Shown here: positions 43,495 through 51,684 of the stretch, one piece after another
Numbering within the stretch: the first letter of the stretch is position 1
Layout of the letters: each line of letters starts with the position of its first letter
Assembly: GCA_030652215.1 (NCBI GenBank)
Contig: JAUSBC010000017.1
Span: forward strand, 40,990-104,989
Direction of reading: 5' to 3'
Source: Sideroxyarcus sp.
GTDB lineage: Bacteria > Pseudomonadota > Gammaproteobacteria > Burkholderiales > Gallionellaceae
DNA: 64,000 bases
Notes under the pieces: generated by a model
Database searches by the model: none
Told to the model about the DNA's origin: nothing
Seen by the model: the letters and a program-made list of their open reading frames with translations, nothing else
Translations under genes and position numbers: made by a program

Positions 43495-44615
43495 CCGCTG
43501 TACTACGAACCGTCCTGCTGGCGATCCTGCTCCTCGCGGGAACGGCGCACGCCTCGAAGCAGGAGGATCTGGAAAAACTGCGCAAGCGCATCGCCGCGCT
43601 ACAACAGGATTTGGAGAAAACCAGCGAGTCGCAGTCAGACGCGGCGGACGACCTGCGCGAATCCGAGCGCGCCATCAGCACCAGCAACCGCAGACTGCAC
43701 GCACTCGCCCAGCAACAACAGTCGGCCAACCGCGAACTGGGACAATTGCAGCAGCGCGCGGCCGTCATCGAAAAAGAGATGCAGGGACAGCAAACCCTGC
43801 TGGGACGCCTGCTCTACCAACAATACCTGGAGGGCGGCGAACAGGAATACCTCAAGCTGCTGCTCGGCAACAACGACCCGAACCAGCTCGCGCGCGAACT
43901 GCGTTACTACGAATATATCGCGCGCAACCGCGCCGCCACGCTGAAGTCGCTGAACAGCGGCCTGCTGAAACTCAAAACTGTAACCGACCAGGCGCGCGCC
44001 AAGAGCGAGGAAGTCGCTGCATTGCGCGCAGAAGAAGAATCGCAGCGCCAGCATCTGGTGCAGGACAAACGCGCCCGCCAGCAGACGCTGAACAAGATCG
44101 CGCTGCAGTTGAAACAGCAGCGGCGCGAAATCGGGCGCCTGCAGCAAAACGAGAACCGCTTGTGGCAACTGGTCGAGAAGCTGGCGCAGGTGTTGCCCGA
44201 CGACCAACCGGGCAATGTCTCCTTCAAATCGCTACGCGGCAAATTGGTTCTGCCGGTCAGGGGCAAGGTCAGCAACCAGTTCGGGACGCGCCGCCCGGAA
44301 AGCACCATGGTATGGACCGGCTGGTTCCTGCGCGCCGCCGCCAACCAGCCCGTGAAGGCCGTGGCCGCCGGGCGCGTGGTATACGCCGACTGGCTGCGCG
44401 GCTTCGGCAACCTGCTCATCATCGATCACGGCCGGGGCTACATGAGCCTGTACGGCAACAACGAGACCCTGTACAAGCAGGTGGGCGACAGCCTGCGCGG
44501 CGGAGACACTATTGCCACCGTGGGTAGCAGCGGCGGCAACGCCGATTCCGGTTTATACTTCGAACTCAGGTTTGAGGGTAAGCCGTTCGACCCCAACAAG
44601 TGGGTTCGGCACTAG
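43491..44615 (+). CDS. envC: Murein hydrolase activator EnvC
   Basis: A 374-residue periplasmic protein that activates septal amidases during cell division. It begins with GTG at 43491, overlapping the gpmI stop by four bases; the longer open frame upstream is a shadow of gpmI. A signal peptide ([15 protein letters not shown]) is followed by a long coiled coil (about residues 20-240) and a C-terminal LytM/M23 domain (about 265-372). The zinc-binding residues are missing: [12 protein letters not shown] instead of the HxH motif, as expected for EnvC, which has no peptidase activity of its own. Confidence 0.93.
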   Translation: MTAVLRTVLLAILLLAGTAHASKQEDLEKLRKRIAALQQDLEKTSESQSDAADDLRESERAISTSNRRLHALAQQQQSANRELGQLQQRAAVIEKEMQGQQTLLGRLLYQQYLEGGEQEYLKLLLGNNDPNQLARELRYYEYIARNRAATLKSLNSGLLKLKTVTDQARAKSEEVAALRAEEESQRQHLVQDKRARQQTLNKIALQLKQQRREIGRLQQNENRLWQLVEKLAQVLPDDQPGNVSFKSLRGKLVLPVRGKVSNQFGTRRPESTMVWTGWFLRAAANQPVKAVAAGRVVYADWLRGFGNLLIIDHGRGYMSLYGNNETLYKQVGDSLRGGDTIATVGSSGGNADSGLYFELRFEGKPFDPNKWVRH

Positions 44616-44630
44616 AAAGAAAGGTTACAC

Positions 44631-46025
44631 ATGCGTGGTCGTATCGAAAAAATCGGGTTGGTCGGCGTCGGCCTGTTGGCGGGGCTGCTGATCAGTCTGC
44701 ATTTTGCCGCCGTGGCGGACAAGTCGTCCGAATTGCCGCTGCCGGTGGAAGAACTGCGCGCCTTCTCCGAAGTGTTCGGCCGCATCAAGAGCGACTACGT
44801 TGAACCCGTCACCGACAAGAAACTCATCACCGAGGCCATCAACGGCATGCTGAGCGGACTCGACCCGCACTCCGCCTATCTGGATGCGGAAGGCTTCAAG
44901 GAACTGCAGGCCGGCACCCAGGGCGAGTTCGGCGGACTGGGCATCGAGGTCGGCATGGAAGACGGTCTGGTCAAGGTCATTTCGCCGATAGAGGACACGC
45001 CCGCCTTCAAGGCCGGCGTCAAGAGCGGCGACCTCATCATCAAGCTCGACGACACGCTGGTGAAGGGTCTCACGCTGAACGACGCGGTGAAACGCATGCG
45101 CGGCAAGCCCGGCAGTGCCATCACGCTCACCATCATGCGCAAGAATGAAGTCAAACCGCTGCTGATCAGCGTCACCCGCGCCATCATCAAGGTGCAGAGC
45201 GTGAAATCCAAGCTGGTCGATCCGGGTTACGCGTTCGTGCGCATCACCCAGTTCCAGGAACACACGGGCGAGAACCTCGCCACGGCCCTGATCAACCTGC
45301 AAAAACAGAACAACGGCGAACTGCAGGGTCTGGTGCTCGACCTGCGCAACGATCCGGGCGGCCTGCTGACGGGCGCGGTTGCGGTGTCCGCCGCCTTCCT
45401 GCCCAAGGATGCCCTCGTGGTCTATACCGAAGGCCGCACCGAGGATGCCAAGATGCGCCTGACTGCCAGCCCGGATAACTATCTGCGCGGTAGCGGCAAG
45501 AGTGATTACCTGAAAAACGTGCCGGAGGCCTTCAAGAAACTGCCGATGGTGGTGCTGGTAAACGGCGGCTCGGCTTCCGCTTCCGAAATCGTGGCGGGTG
45601 CGCTGCAGGATCACAAACGCGCCGTCATCATGGGTACGCAATCGTTCGGCAAGGGTTCGGTGCAGACCATTCTGCCGCTGGGCAACAACACCGCCATCAA
45701 GCTCACCACGGCGCGCTATTTCACGCCCAGCGGACGTTCCATCCAGGCCAAGGGCATAGCTCCCGACATCGTGGTGGAAGACCCGGCGACGGCGAGTTTC
45801 GACAACACCTTCCGCCTGCGCGAAGCCGATCTGGACAAACACCTGAGCAACGGCCAGGGCGAAGACAAGACCGAAACGACAGCCAAACCGGCCAAGAGCC
45901 CGAGCAAGGCCAAGGAAGACGACGGCGCCAAAATCGAAATCGCCGAATTCGGCGCAAAGAACGATTACCAGTTGAACCAGGCCCTGAACCTGCTCAAAGG
46001 CATGAGCATACTGCGCGGGAAATAA
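44631..46025 (+). CDS. C-terminal processing protease CtpA (S41 family)
   Basis: A 464-residue periplasmic serine protease. One N-terminal hydrophobic segment (LVGVGLLAGLLISLHFAAVA) serves as signal or anchor. A PDZ domain lies at about residues 95-175 (GLGIEVGMEDGLVKV) and the S41 protease domain at about 190-380. The Ser/Lys dyad is in GGSASASEIVAGAL and QSFGKGSVQ, with Lys 25 residues after the middle Ser. The C-terminal tail is Lys/Ala-rich. AGAAAGG precedes the ATG. The gpmI-envC-ctpA order is common in proteobacteria and suggests a cell-wall role. Confidence 0.92.
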   Translation: MRGRIEKIGLVGVGLLAGLLISLHFAAVADKSSELPLPVEELRAFSEVFGRIKSDYVEPVTDKKLITEAINGMLSGLDPHSAYLDAEGFKELQAGTQGEFGGLGIEVGMEDGLVKVISPIEDTPAFKAGVKSGDLIIKLDDTLVKGLTLNDAVKRMRGKPGSAITLTIMRKNEVKPLLISVTRAIIKVQSVKSKLVDPGYAFVRITQFQEHTGENLATALINLQKQNNGELQGLVLDLRNDPGGLLTGAVAVSAAFLPKDALVVYTEGRTEDAKMRLTASPDNYLRGSGKSDYLKNVPEAFKKLPMVVLVNGGSASASEIVAGALQDHKRAVIMGTQSFGKGSVQTILPLGNNTAIKLTTARYFTPSGRSIQAKGIAPDIVVEDPATASFDNTFRLREADLDKHLSNGQGEDKTETTAKPAKSPSKAKEDDGAKIEIAEFGAKNDYQLNQALNLLKGMSILRGK

Positions 46026-46026
46026 A

Positions 46027-46431
46027 GTGATTAATCCGTTCGAACTGCAGAAGGAACGCGTGCTGATCTTCGCCGAAGACCCGCCGGACCAGTTGTTCGC
46101 GGCTTACATACTGCTGGTTGGACTGGAGAATTTCTTTGTCGAAATGGGCCCGCAGCCGAACAGCCTGCTGGTCCGCTACAGCATCCAGCATTATTCGATG
46201 GAAGCGCTGGAAAAAGCGCTCGCCCGCGAAGGCTTCCGACTCAAACACCGCCTACTGGACAAGCTGAAGCAGCCCCTGATCCACTATTGCGAAGACGTGC
46301 AGTACCACAACCTGAAGACCCCGGAGCCGCGCACCAAGAACAACGCGCAGGAAATCTTCGTCAAGGCGTACGAGTTGCATCCGCACGGCAACCATGACGA
46401 CACGCCGCAGGAACTGCGCGAAATCAAATAA
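46027..46431 (+). CDS. Conserved hypothetical protein after ctpA
   Basis: A 134-residue soluble protein starting with GTG one base after the ctpA stop, so clearly in the same operon. No signal or membrane segment. The segment SLLVRYSIQHYSMEALEKALAREGFRL has the strand-helix pattern of a ferredoxin-like (HMA-like) fold, but without the CxxC metal motif. The C-terminus is His-rich (YELHPHGNHDD). I do not recognise the family; function unknown. Confidence 0.78.
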   Translation: MINPFELQKERVLIFAEDPPDQLFAAYILLVGLENFFVEMGPQPNSLLVRYSIQHYSMEALEKALAREGFRLKHRLLDKLKQPLIHYCEDVQYHNLKTPEPRTKNNAQEIFVKAYELHPHGNHDDTPQELREIK

Positions 46432-46463
46432 GAACAATACCCCCGGCGCTGCCCGGGTTGGGA

Positions 46464-47528
46464 TCAGGCCGGCACTGCCTGTTTAACCGGCTCAACCCCC
46501 GAAACCGGCAGGTCGTCGAAATCCACCACCGCATTGCGCCCGGCATCCTTTGCCCGGTACAGCGCATTGTCCGCATTCAGCAGCAACGCGCTCGGCGTGA
46601 TCTCGCTCAGATCGGAAACACACCAGAAACCGGCCGACGCCGTCACCACGCGGTGCGGTGAGCCCCGGTTTTCAATATCCAGCGCGTAAATGCCCAGGCG
46701 CAGTTTCTCCACAAACTGGAAAGCTTCGTCGCGGCTCAACGCCGAAGTCAGGATGCAGAACTCCTCGCCGCCGTAGCGAAATACATAGTCGCCCGCGCGC
46801 TGCGCGGCATGTTTGAGCGCGCCCGCCACCTGCTCCAGCACGCTATCGCCGAACAGGTGCCCGTAGCTGTCGTTGAGCATCTTGAAGTAATCGATATCCA
46901 GCATGATGACCGTCAGCGTCTGCTCGTTGCGCCGGCAGCGGTTGATCTCGCTCACCAGCGTGTCCTTCAGGTAGCCGCGGTTGTAGACCTTGGTGAGCGG
47001 GTCGATGATGGACAGGTGCGCCAGACGCTCGATATTCAGTTCGTTGTGCCGCACCAGCATCAGCGTGACGAAACACAGGGTCAGATAGGCGCTGACGAAT
47101 ACGAATGCGGAGGCCGCAGTGAGCGGTTCGGGACGCAGCAGCACCACCGAGGCAAAACTCACCGCCCCCGTCACTGCCCAGAAGAAGCGCTCGCGCGACG
47201 CAACGATGGGGGCGAAGGCAATGGGGAAAATCATCACCCAGACTTCCTGCAACAGTCGCGCATTACTGATATACGCGCCGTACAGCATCAGACCCATGAT
47301 TACCATCACGAACCCGCCCGCGAGCCGCAGCGGTTCTTCGCTGTCCTGCCGCATCCGCCAATTCAGCCACAGCGCGAACAACGCAAAGGCAAGTGGCAGC
47401 AGCCCTTTGTCGGGCGTGGGGATGAAAAACATGAACACAAGGGACAACGGCAGGGCGATAAGAACAGACATGCGCAAATACATGCGCAGCACGGCGGCTC
47501 TGAAGCGGTGAACGGTATATCGTGTCAT
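46464..47528 (-). CDS. Membrane GGDEF diguanylate cyclase
   Basis: A 354-residue enzyme that makes c-di-GMP. The first half has five to six membrane segments (about residues 20-170) with no known sensor domain. The C-terminal GGDEF domain has YGGEEF at about residues 250-255, a functional variant, and an intact inhibitory I-site RAGD five residues before it, so product inhibition is expected. The start ATG 47528 has GGAG seven bases upstream. It could feed MshE and exopolysaccharide pathways in this region. Confidence 0.9.
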   Translation of the reverse strand: MTRYTVHRFRAAVLRMYLRMSVLIALPLSLVFMFFIPTPDKGLLPLAFALFALWLNWRMRQDSEEPLRLAGGFVMVIMGLMLYGAYISNARLLQEVWVMIFPIAFAPIVASRERFFWAVTGAVSFASVVLLRPEPLTAASAFVFVSAYLTLCFVTLMLVRHNELNIERLAHLSIIDPLTKVYNRGYLKDTLVSEINRCRRNEQTLTVIMLDIDYFKMLNDSYGHLFGDSVLEQVAGALKHAAQRAGDYVFRYGGEEFCILTSALSRDEAFQFVEKLRLGIYALDIENRGSPHRVVTASAGFWCVSDLSEITPSALLLNADNALYRAKDAGRNAVVDFDDLPVSGVEPVKQAVPA

Positions 47529-47618
47529 GCCTGTACTCCAAGGAAGCGGCAACCGGGCGGCAGACTACTCCCAACTCATTCAATACGAAAGCATAAGCTG
47601 ACGGGCGGACATGCCGCG

Positions 47619-48290
47619 TCAGGCACCGAAGGGCGCCTTGTCCAGCAGCCTGCGCCAAAGCAATATCCAGGTTTCCCAGTCGTGTCCGCCGCCCAAAACC
47701 GACAAGCGGTTTTGCGGCACATGCTCCGACAGCAGAATGCTCGCGCCTCGATAACGGTCCTCGCTGCCGTAGCCCAGATAGACGGGCGGCAACTCCTTCG
47801 TCTCGAAACAGCTGCGCCGGATCTGTGCCAGCAATGCGCGCTCATGGTCGCGACTCCCGATCTCGCCCGCCTGCCAGCGCCGCAAGCCGCCCGCCGCTTC
47901 CACTTCCGCGATGATGCCGCGCGTCCCCAGAAACGGCGCCAGCAGGAACATTCCCTCGATCTCCGCCCTGCGTTGCGTGGCGCACAGCATCGCCCCCGTG
48001 CCGCCGAGCGAAATGCCGAGCAGCCAGATACGCCGGTAACCGTGGGCGCGCGCCTCATCCAGCGTGTCGTGCAGCAGGCGTTCGATCTGCACCTGATCCA
48101 GATACAGATCGACATGCGCATCCAGCGCCAGCACGTCCACCGCCAGCCCGCGGTCGCGCAGCTCACGCATGAAACCGTAGTCCGCCAGTTGCTGCGGCGT
48201 GTTCTTCGCACCGGGCAGCATCAGCAGCAGGATGCGCTCGACCGCGCCGACCGGCGCGATATCGAGGATGGCATTCGCTGGCAGGCGCAT
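47619..48290 (-). CDS. Alpha/beta hydrolase
   Basis: A 223-residue hydrolase with the nucleophile motif LGISLGGTGAML (GxSxGG) and a C-terminal catalytic His in LGGGHDWETW. No signal peptide is visible, so it is probably cytoplasmic. ATG 48290 lies one base after the stop of the serine hydrolase gene, so the two are co-transcribed. The upstream in-frame extension inside that gene is unlikely. Substrate unknown; an esterase or acyl hydrolase is a fair guess. Confidence 0.8.
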   Translation of the reverse strand: MRLPANAILDIAPVGAVERILLLMLPGAKNTPQQLADYGFMRELRDRGLAVDVLALDAHVDLYLDQVQIERLLHDTLDEARAHGYRRIWLLGISLGGTGAMLCATQRRAEIEGMFLLAPFLGTRGIIAEVEAAGGLRRWQAGEIGSRDHERALLAQIRRSCFETKELPPVYLGYGSEDRYRGASILLSEHVPQNRLSVLGGGHDWETWILLWRRLLDKAPFGA

Positions 48291-48291
48291 A

Positions 48292-50064
48292 TCAGTCCCG
48301 GTTTTCCGGCTTCTTGCGCAGCTCGAAACCGGAGAAGTCAATGCGCGCTTCTTCGCCGATTTTTTTCAAATGCAGCGTCTCGCCCTTGCCCGGCCCCAGT
48401 CCCGCCATCACGAGCTCGTCGTCGGCAACCGGCTTGAGCGCGACCCGGAACACGAAGCCCGGCTTCTCGACGAACGTGAATGCGCCGACCAGCATGCCGT
48501 CCTCGTGCAGCACGCGCACCGATTCCGGCAGCGGCCCGTCGTGCTTGTTGACGATCTCGTATGCGCCGACGTACGCCAGCATGTGCGGCGGAATGTCCAC
48601 CGGCACGATCTTTTCGCCGATGAGCATGGTTTGCCCGTTGCTCTTCAGCGCCAGCACATCGTGGCCGTCGATCTTGTGCAGGGACAGGTTCAGCTCCTCC
48701 AGCACGCCGATCTTGAGCGGGATGAAACCGAAAAGTTTGAAACGCGCGCCGAATTGCTTGCCTTCGCGCGGGATCAATTCCAGCTTCTGCCCCATGACCT
48801 CGGCCACCAGGTCGCCGGATTTGCCGCTCACCCTGACCAGCCCGATGAGCGTGTCGAAATAGCCGTCATAGGCGTGAATGTCCTCCTCGGTCAGCGGCAC
48901 TTCCTTCACATCCCTGACCACCTGCACGCTTTGCGCGATGCCGCGCTTGGCTTCCAGCGCCAGCTTGAGCGTCCCGGTCGCAATCCTGTCCACCACGCCC
49001 TGCGCCGTGGTCGAATTGGACAACACCACCACGCCCAGCTTATGCTCGGGCAACACCACCAGCAGCGTGTGATAGTTCAGCGTGGTGCCGCCGTGGCTGG
49101 CCACCGTCCCCGCGTTCGGCACATCCACCCCGCTCAGCATCCAGCCCAGGCCCATCCTGAAATCGAAATCCATCGGCATGTTCGCGTTCTGCGCCCGGAA
49201 CATCTCGCGCAACGATTCCGGTTGCAGGATCTGTTTGCCGTCGTATTTGCCGTCGGCGAACACCATCTGCATGAAATGCGCGATGTCGCTCGCGCTGGAA
49301 ATCAAACCGCCGGAAGGCAGGTCGCGCAACGGAATCGCTTCGACCTCCCTGCCCTTGTCGTAGCTCTTGCCCGGAATGCGCGGCGCGAACTCGGAATGCG
49401 CCATACCCAGCGGCTGCAGCAGATGGCTGTTCATGTAGCTGGCATAACATTCGCCGCCCAGCGCTTCGATGGCCGCGCCCAGCAGCGTCACGCCGAGATT
49501 GGAATAGGCGAACACGTAATCCGGCGGATAAGCCATGTACTCGTCTTTCACTGCCGTGACCACTGCGGTGAACGGGCCGGGATGGCGCTCGCTCATGCCG
49601 TGCACCCAGTTGCAGGGCAAGCCGGAATGGTGCGTCATGATGTTGCGCGGCGTGATTTTGTCTATGCTGCCCACGCGACTCCGGATGGAAAACTCGGGCA
49701 GGTACTGGCGCAGGGGCCGGTCTATGTTCAGCTTACCCTGCTCGGCAAGCTGCATTGCCGCCGTGGCGGTGAACACCTTGGCGATGGAACCCAGGTGATA
49801 CGCCGTGTCCGGCGTTGCCTTGACGTTCGCCTTGCGGTCGGCATAACCGAAGCCCTGCTGCCACACGACCTGCTGATCGTCCACCAGCGCGATGCTCAGG
49901 CCGGTGACGTCGGCATCGTCCATCTCCTGCTCGATCAGCCAGGTCATGTATTGTTTGGTATAGCTGTAATCGCCGCGCGCGGTGGCAGCGGGTTTTTGCG
50001 GAGGGGTACTGCAGGCACTCAGGGCAACTATGCAAAGCGCGGCGACGATTCTTGATACAAGCAC
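48292..50064 (-). CDS. Lipoprotein serine hydrolase (beta-lactamase class C/PBP-like)
   Basis: A 590-residue protein of the beta-lactamase/D-aminopeptidase family. A lipoprotein signal (LCIVALSACS) sits at the N-terminus. The catalytic motifs are SIAK at residues 93-96 (SxxK) and YSN at 187-189. The fold continues to about residue 400; the last 190 residues form an extra beta domain seen in esterase-type members. The first codon is GTG at 50064 with GAGGAG upstream. Cell-wall peptide or ester hydrolysis is likely; nothing shows antibiotic resistance. Confidence 0.87.
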   Translation of the reverse strand: MLVSRIVAALCIVALSACSTPPQKPAATARGDYSYTKQYMTWLIEQEMDDADVTGLSIALVDDQQVVWQQGFGYADRKANVKATPDTAYHLGSIAKVFTATAAMQLAEQGKLNIDRPLRQYLPEFSIRSRVGSIDKITPRNIMTHHSGLPCNWVHGMSERHPGPFTAVVTAVKDEYMAYPPDYVFAYSNLGVTLLGAAIEALGGECYASYMNSHLLQPLGMAHSEFAPRIPGKSYDKGREVEAIPLRDLPSGGLISSASDIAHFMQMVFADGKYDGKQILQPESLREMFRAQNANMPMDFDFRMGLGWMLSGVDVPNAGTVASHGGTTLNYHTLLVVLPEHKLGVVVLSNSTTAQGVVDRIATGTLKLALEAKRGIAQSVQVVRDVKEVPLTEEDIHAYDGYFDTLIGLVRVSGKSGDLVAEVMGQKLELIPREGKQFGARFKLFGFIPLKIGVLEELNLSLHKIDGHDVLALKSNGQTMLIGEKIVPVDIPPHMLAYVGAYEIVNKHDGPLPESVRVLHEDGMLVGAFTFVEKPGFVFRVALKPVADDELVMAGLGPGKGETLHLKKIGEEARIDFSGFELRKKPENRD

Positions 50065-50143
50065 AACAACTCCTCGGTTACGGGTCTTTCAACGAATGGC
50101 GCCATTGTATAATGCCGCGCCTTTTTCAATACCCCACGCAACG

Positions 50144-50953
50144 ATGCTTTTTCCCTGCCGCAACTGGAAACCGACGCTCGCCATCAAGCTTTCGCTGCTG
50201 CTGCTCGCCGTCTGCATCGTCGTCGTCCTGCTCAATCCCTCGCTGTGGATGTGGCTGTTCGGTCTCGTATTTGTCAACCACGCCATCCTCACCATCGCCG
50301 GACTGATCCCGCGCAGCAGGCTGCTAGGCCCCAACATCACCCGCTTGCCGCAAACTGCCGCGCTCGCAGGCAAGGTTGCGATCACCATCGACGACGGCCC
50401 CGATCCCGCCGTGACGCCGCAGGTATTGGACATCCTCGACCGTTACGGCGCGCAGGCAACCTTTTTCTGCATCGGCAAACTGGCCGCGCGGCACCCCGAG
50501 CTATGCCGCGACATCGTGCGCCGCGGCCACGCCGTCGAAAACCACAGCATGTCGCACAACTGGTATTTCTCGCTACTCGACCCGTGGAGCATCCACCGCG
50601 AAGTGCGCGAGGCGCAAACCGTGCTGACAAAGATCACCGGGCAAGCGCCGCGCTTCTTCCGCGCCACCGCCGGACTGCGCAATCCCGAACTCGAACCCGT
50701 GCTCGCCCACTGCGGCTTGTCGCTGTGCAGCTGGAGCAAACGCGGCTTCGACACCCAGGTAGGAGACCCCGACGCCGTGTTCAATAGTCTGGTGCGCAAC
50801 CTCAGGGGCGGCGACATCCTGTTGCTGCACGACGGCAGTGCCGCGCTGACTGTCGCCGGCAAGCCGGTCATTCTCGACGTGTTGCCACGTCTGCTGGATA
50901 ATCTCGCCCGGGCGAATCTTCAATCCGTCACCTTACGTTCCGCTATCCCATGA
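50144..50953 (+). CDS. Polysaccharide deacetylase (NodB family)
   Basis: A 269-residue enzyme with an N-terminal membrane region (LSLLLLAVCIVVVLLNPSLWMWLFGLVFV) and a NodB domain from about residue 78. The catalytic Asp and metal Asp are in AITIDDGPDPAVTP, and the metal His residues in ENHSMSHNWYF. It would remove N- or O-acetyl groups from a cell-envelope sugar. The ATG 50144 starts the membrane region. TATAAT at 50108-50113 is a likely -10 box. It overlaps the methyltransferase gene by four bases. Confidence 0.88.
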   Translation: MLFPCRNWKPTLAIKLSLLLLAVCIVVVLLNPSLWMWLFGLVFVNHAILTIAGLIPRSRLLGPNITRLPQTAALAGKVAITIDDGPDPAVTPQVLDILDRYGAQATFFCIGKLAARHPELCRDIVRRGHAVENHSMSHNWYFSLLDPWSIHREVREAQTVLTKITGQAPRFFRATAGLRNPELEPVLAHCGLSLCSWSKRGFDTQVGDPDAVFNSLVRNLRGGDILLLHDGSAALTVAGKPVILDVLPRLLDNLARANLQSVTLRSAIP

Positions 50954-51660
50954 CCGCACATTTCCGCCGCACCCTGCTCGACCGCGCCACCCAACCCTAC
51001 CGCTCGGCCGGAAGTTTCGCCTGGCATTTCGCGCGCGGCAAACTGAAAGGCGACCCGGTATTTTTCGGGCTGCTGGAACTCGGCCTGATTCCCGACGCGG
51101 AGCGGCTGATCGACCTCGGCTGCGGCCAGGGCTTGCTCGCCTCATGGCTGCTGGAAGCGCGCGCGCTGCACGAATCCGGGCACTGGCCCGCACACTGGCC
51201 CGCCGCACCCAAGGTGAAAGACATCTGGGGACTGGAACTGATGCCGAAAGACGTGGAACGCGCCCGCACCGCCCTCGGCGACCGCGCCCGGTTTGCGCAG
51301 GGCGACATCTGCACTGCGGATTTCGGCCGGACCGATGTCGCGGTCATACTCGACGTGCTGCACTACATCAGCTACGAGGCGCAGGAAGACGTGCTGCGCC
51401 GCATCCGCGCCGCGCTGCCCGCCGGCGGCACCTTCATCACCCGCATCGGCGATGCCGCCGGCGGCCTGCCCTTCTCGTACAGCAACTGGGTGGACCGCAC
51501 CGTGTTCTTCCTGCGCGGCCATCGCCTGGATCGCATCTATTGCCGCACACAGAAGGAATGGCTGGACGTGCTGCAGCGCAACGGGTTTGCGGCCGAACCG
51601 CTGCCCATGCACAAGGGAACGCCGTTCTGCAACGTGATGCTGGTGGCGAAAGCGGTTTAA
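50950..51660 (+). CDS. Class I SAM-dependent methyltransferase
   Basis: A 236-residue methyltransferase with motif I LIDLGCGQGLLASWLL (about residues 54-69) and a motif-IV-like segment DVAVILDVLHYISYE. The target is unknown. Coupling to the polysaccharide deacetylase (ATGA overlap) suggests methylation of a sugar or lipid envelope precursor. Lack of a signal peptide puts it in the cytoplasm. Confidence 0.85.
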   Translation: MTAHFRRTLLDRATQPYRSAGSFAWHFARGKLKGDPVFFGLLELGLIPDAERLIDLGCGQGLLASWLLEARALHESGHWPAHWPAAPKVKDIWGLELMPKDVERARTALGDRARFAQGDICTADFGRTDVAVILDVLHYISYEAQEDVLRRIRAALPAGGTFITRIGDAAGGLPFSYSNWVDRTVFFLRGHRLDRIYCRTQKEWLDVLQRNGFAAEPLPMHKGTPFCNVMLVAKAV

Positions 51661-51684
51661 CGCTCGCGTTTCATCCGCCGCGCC

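Noticed and set aside
48292..50064. Antibiotic-resistance beta-lactamase
   Set aside because: The SxxK and YSN motifs are shared with esterases and peptidases; the extra C-terminal domain and lipoprotein signal fit a cell-envelope hydrolase better.
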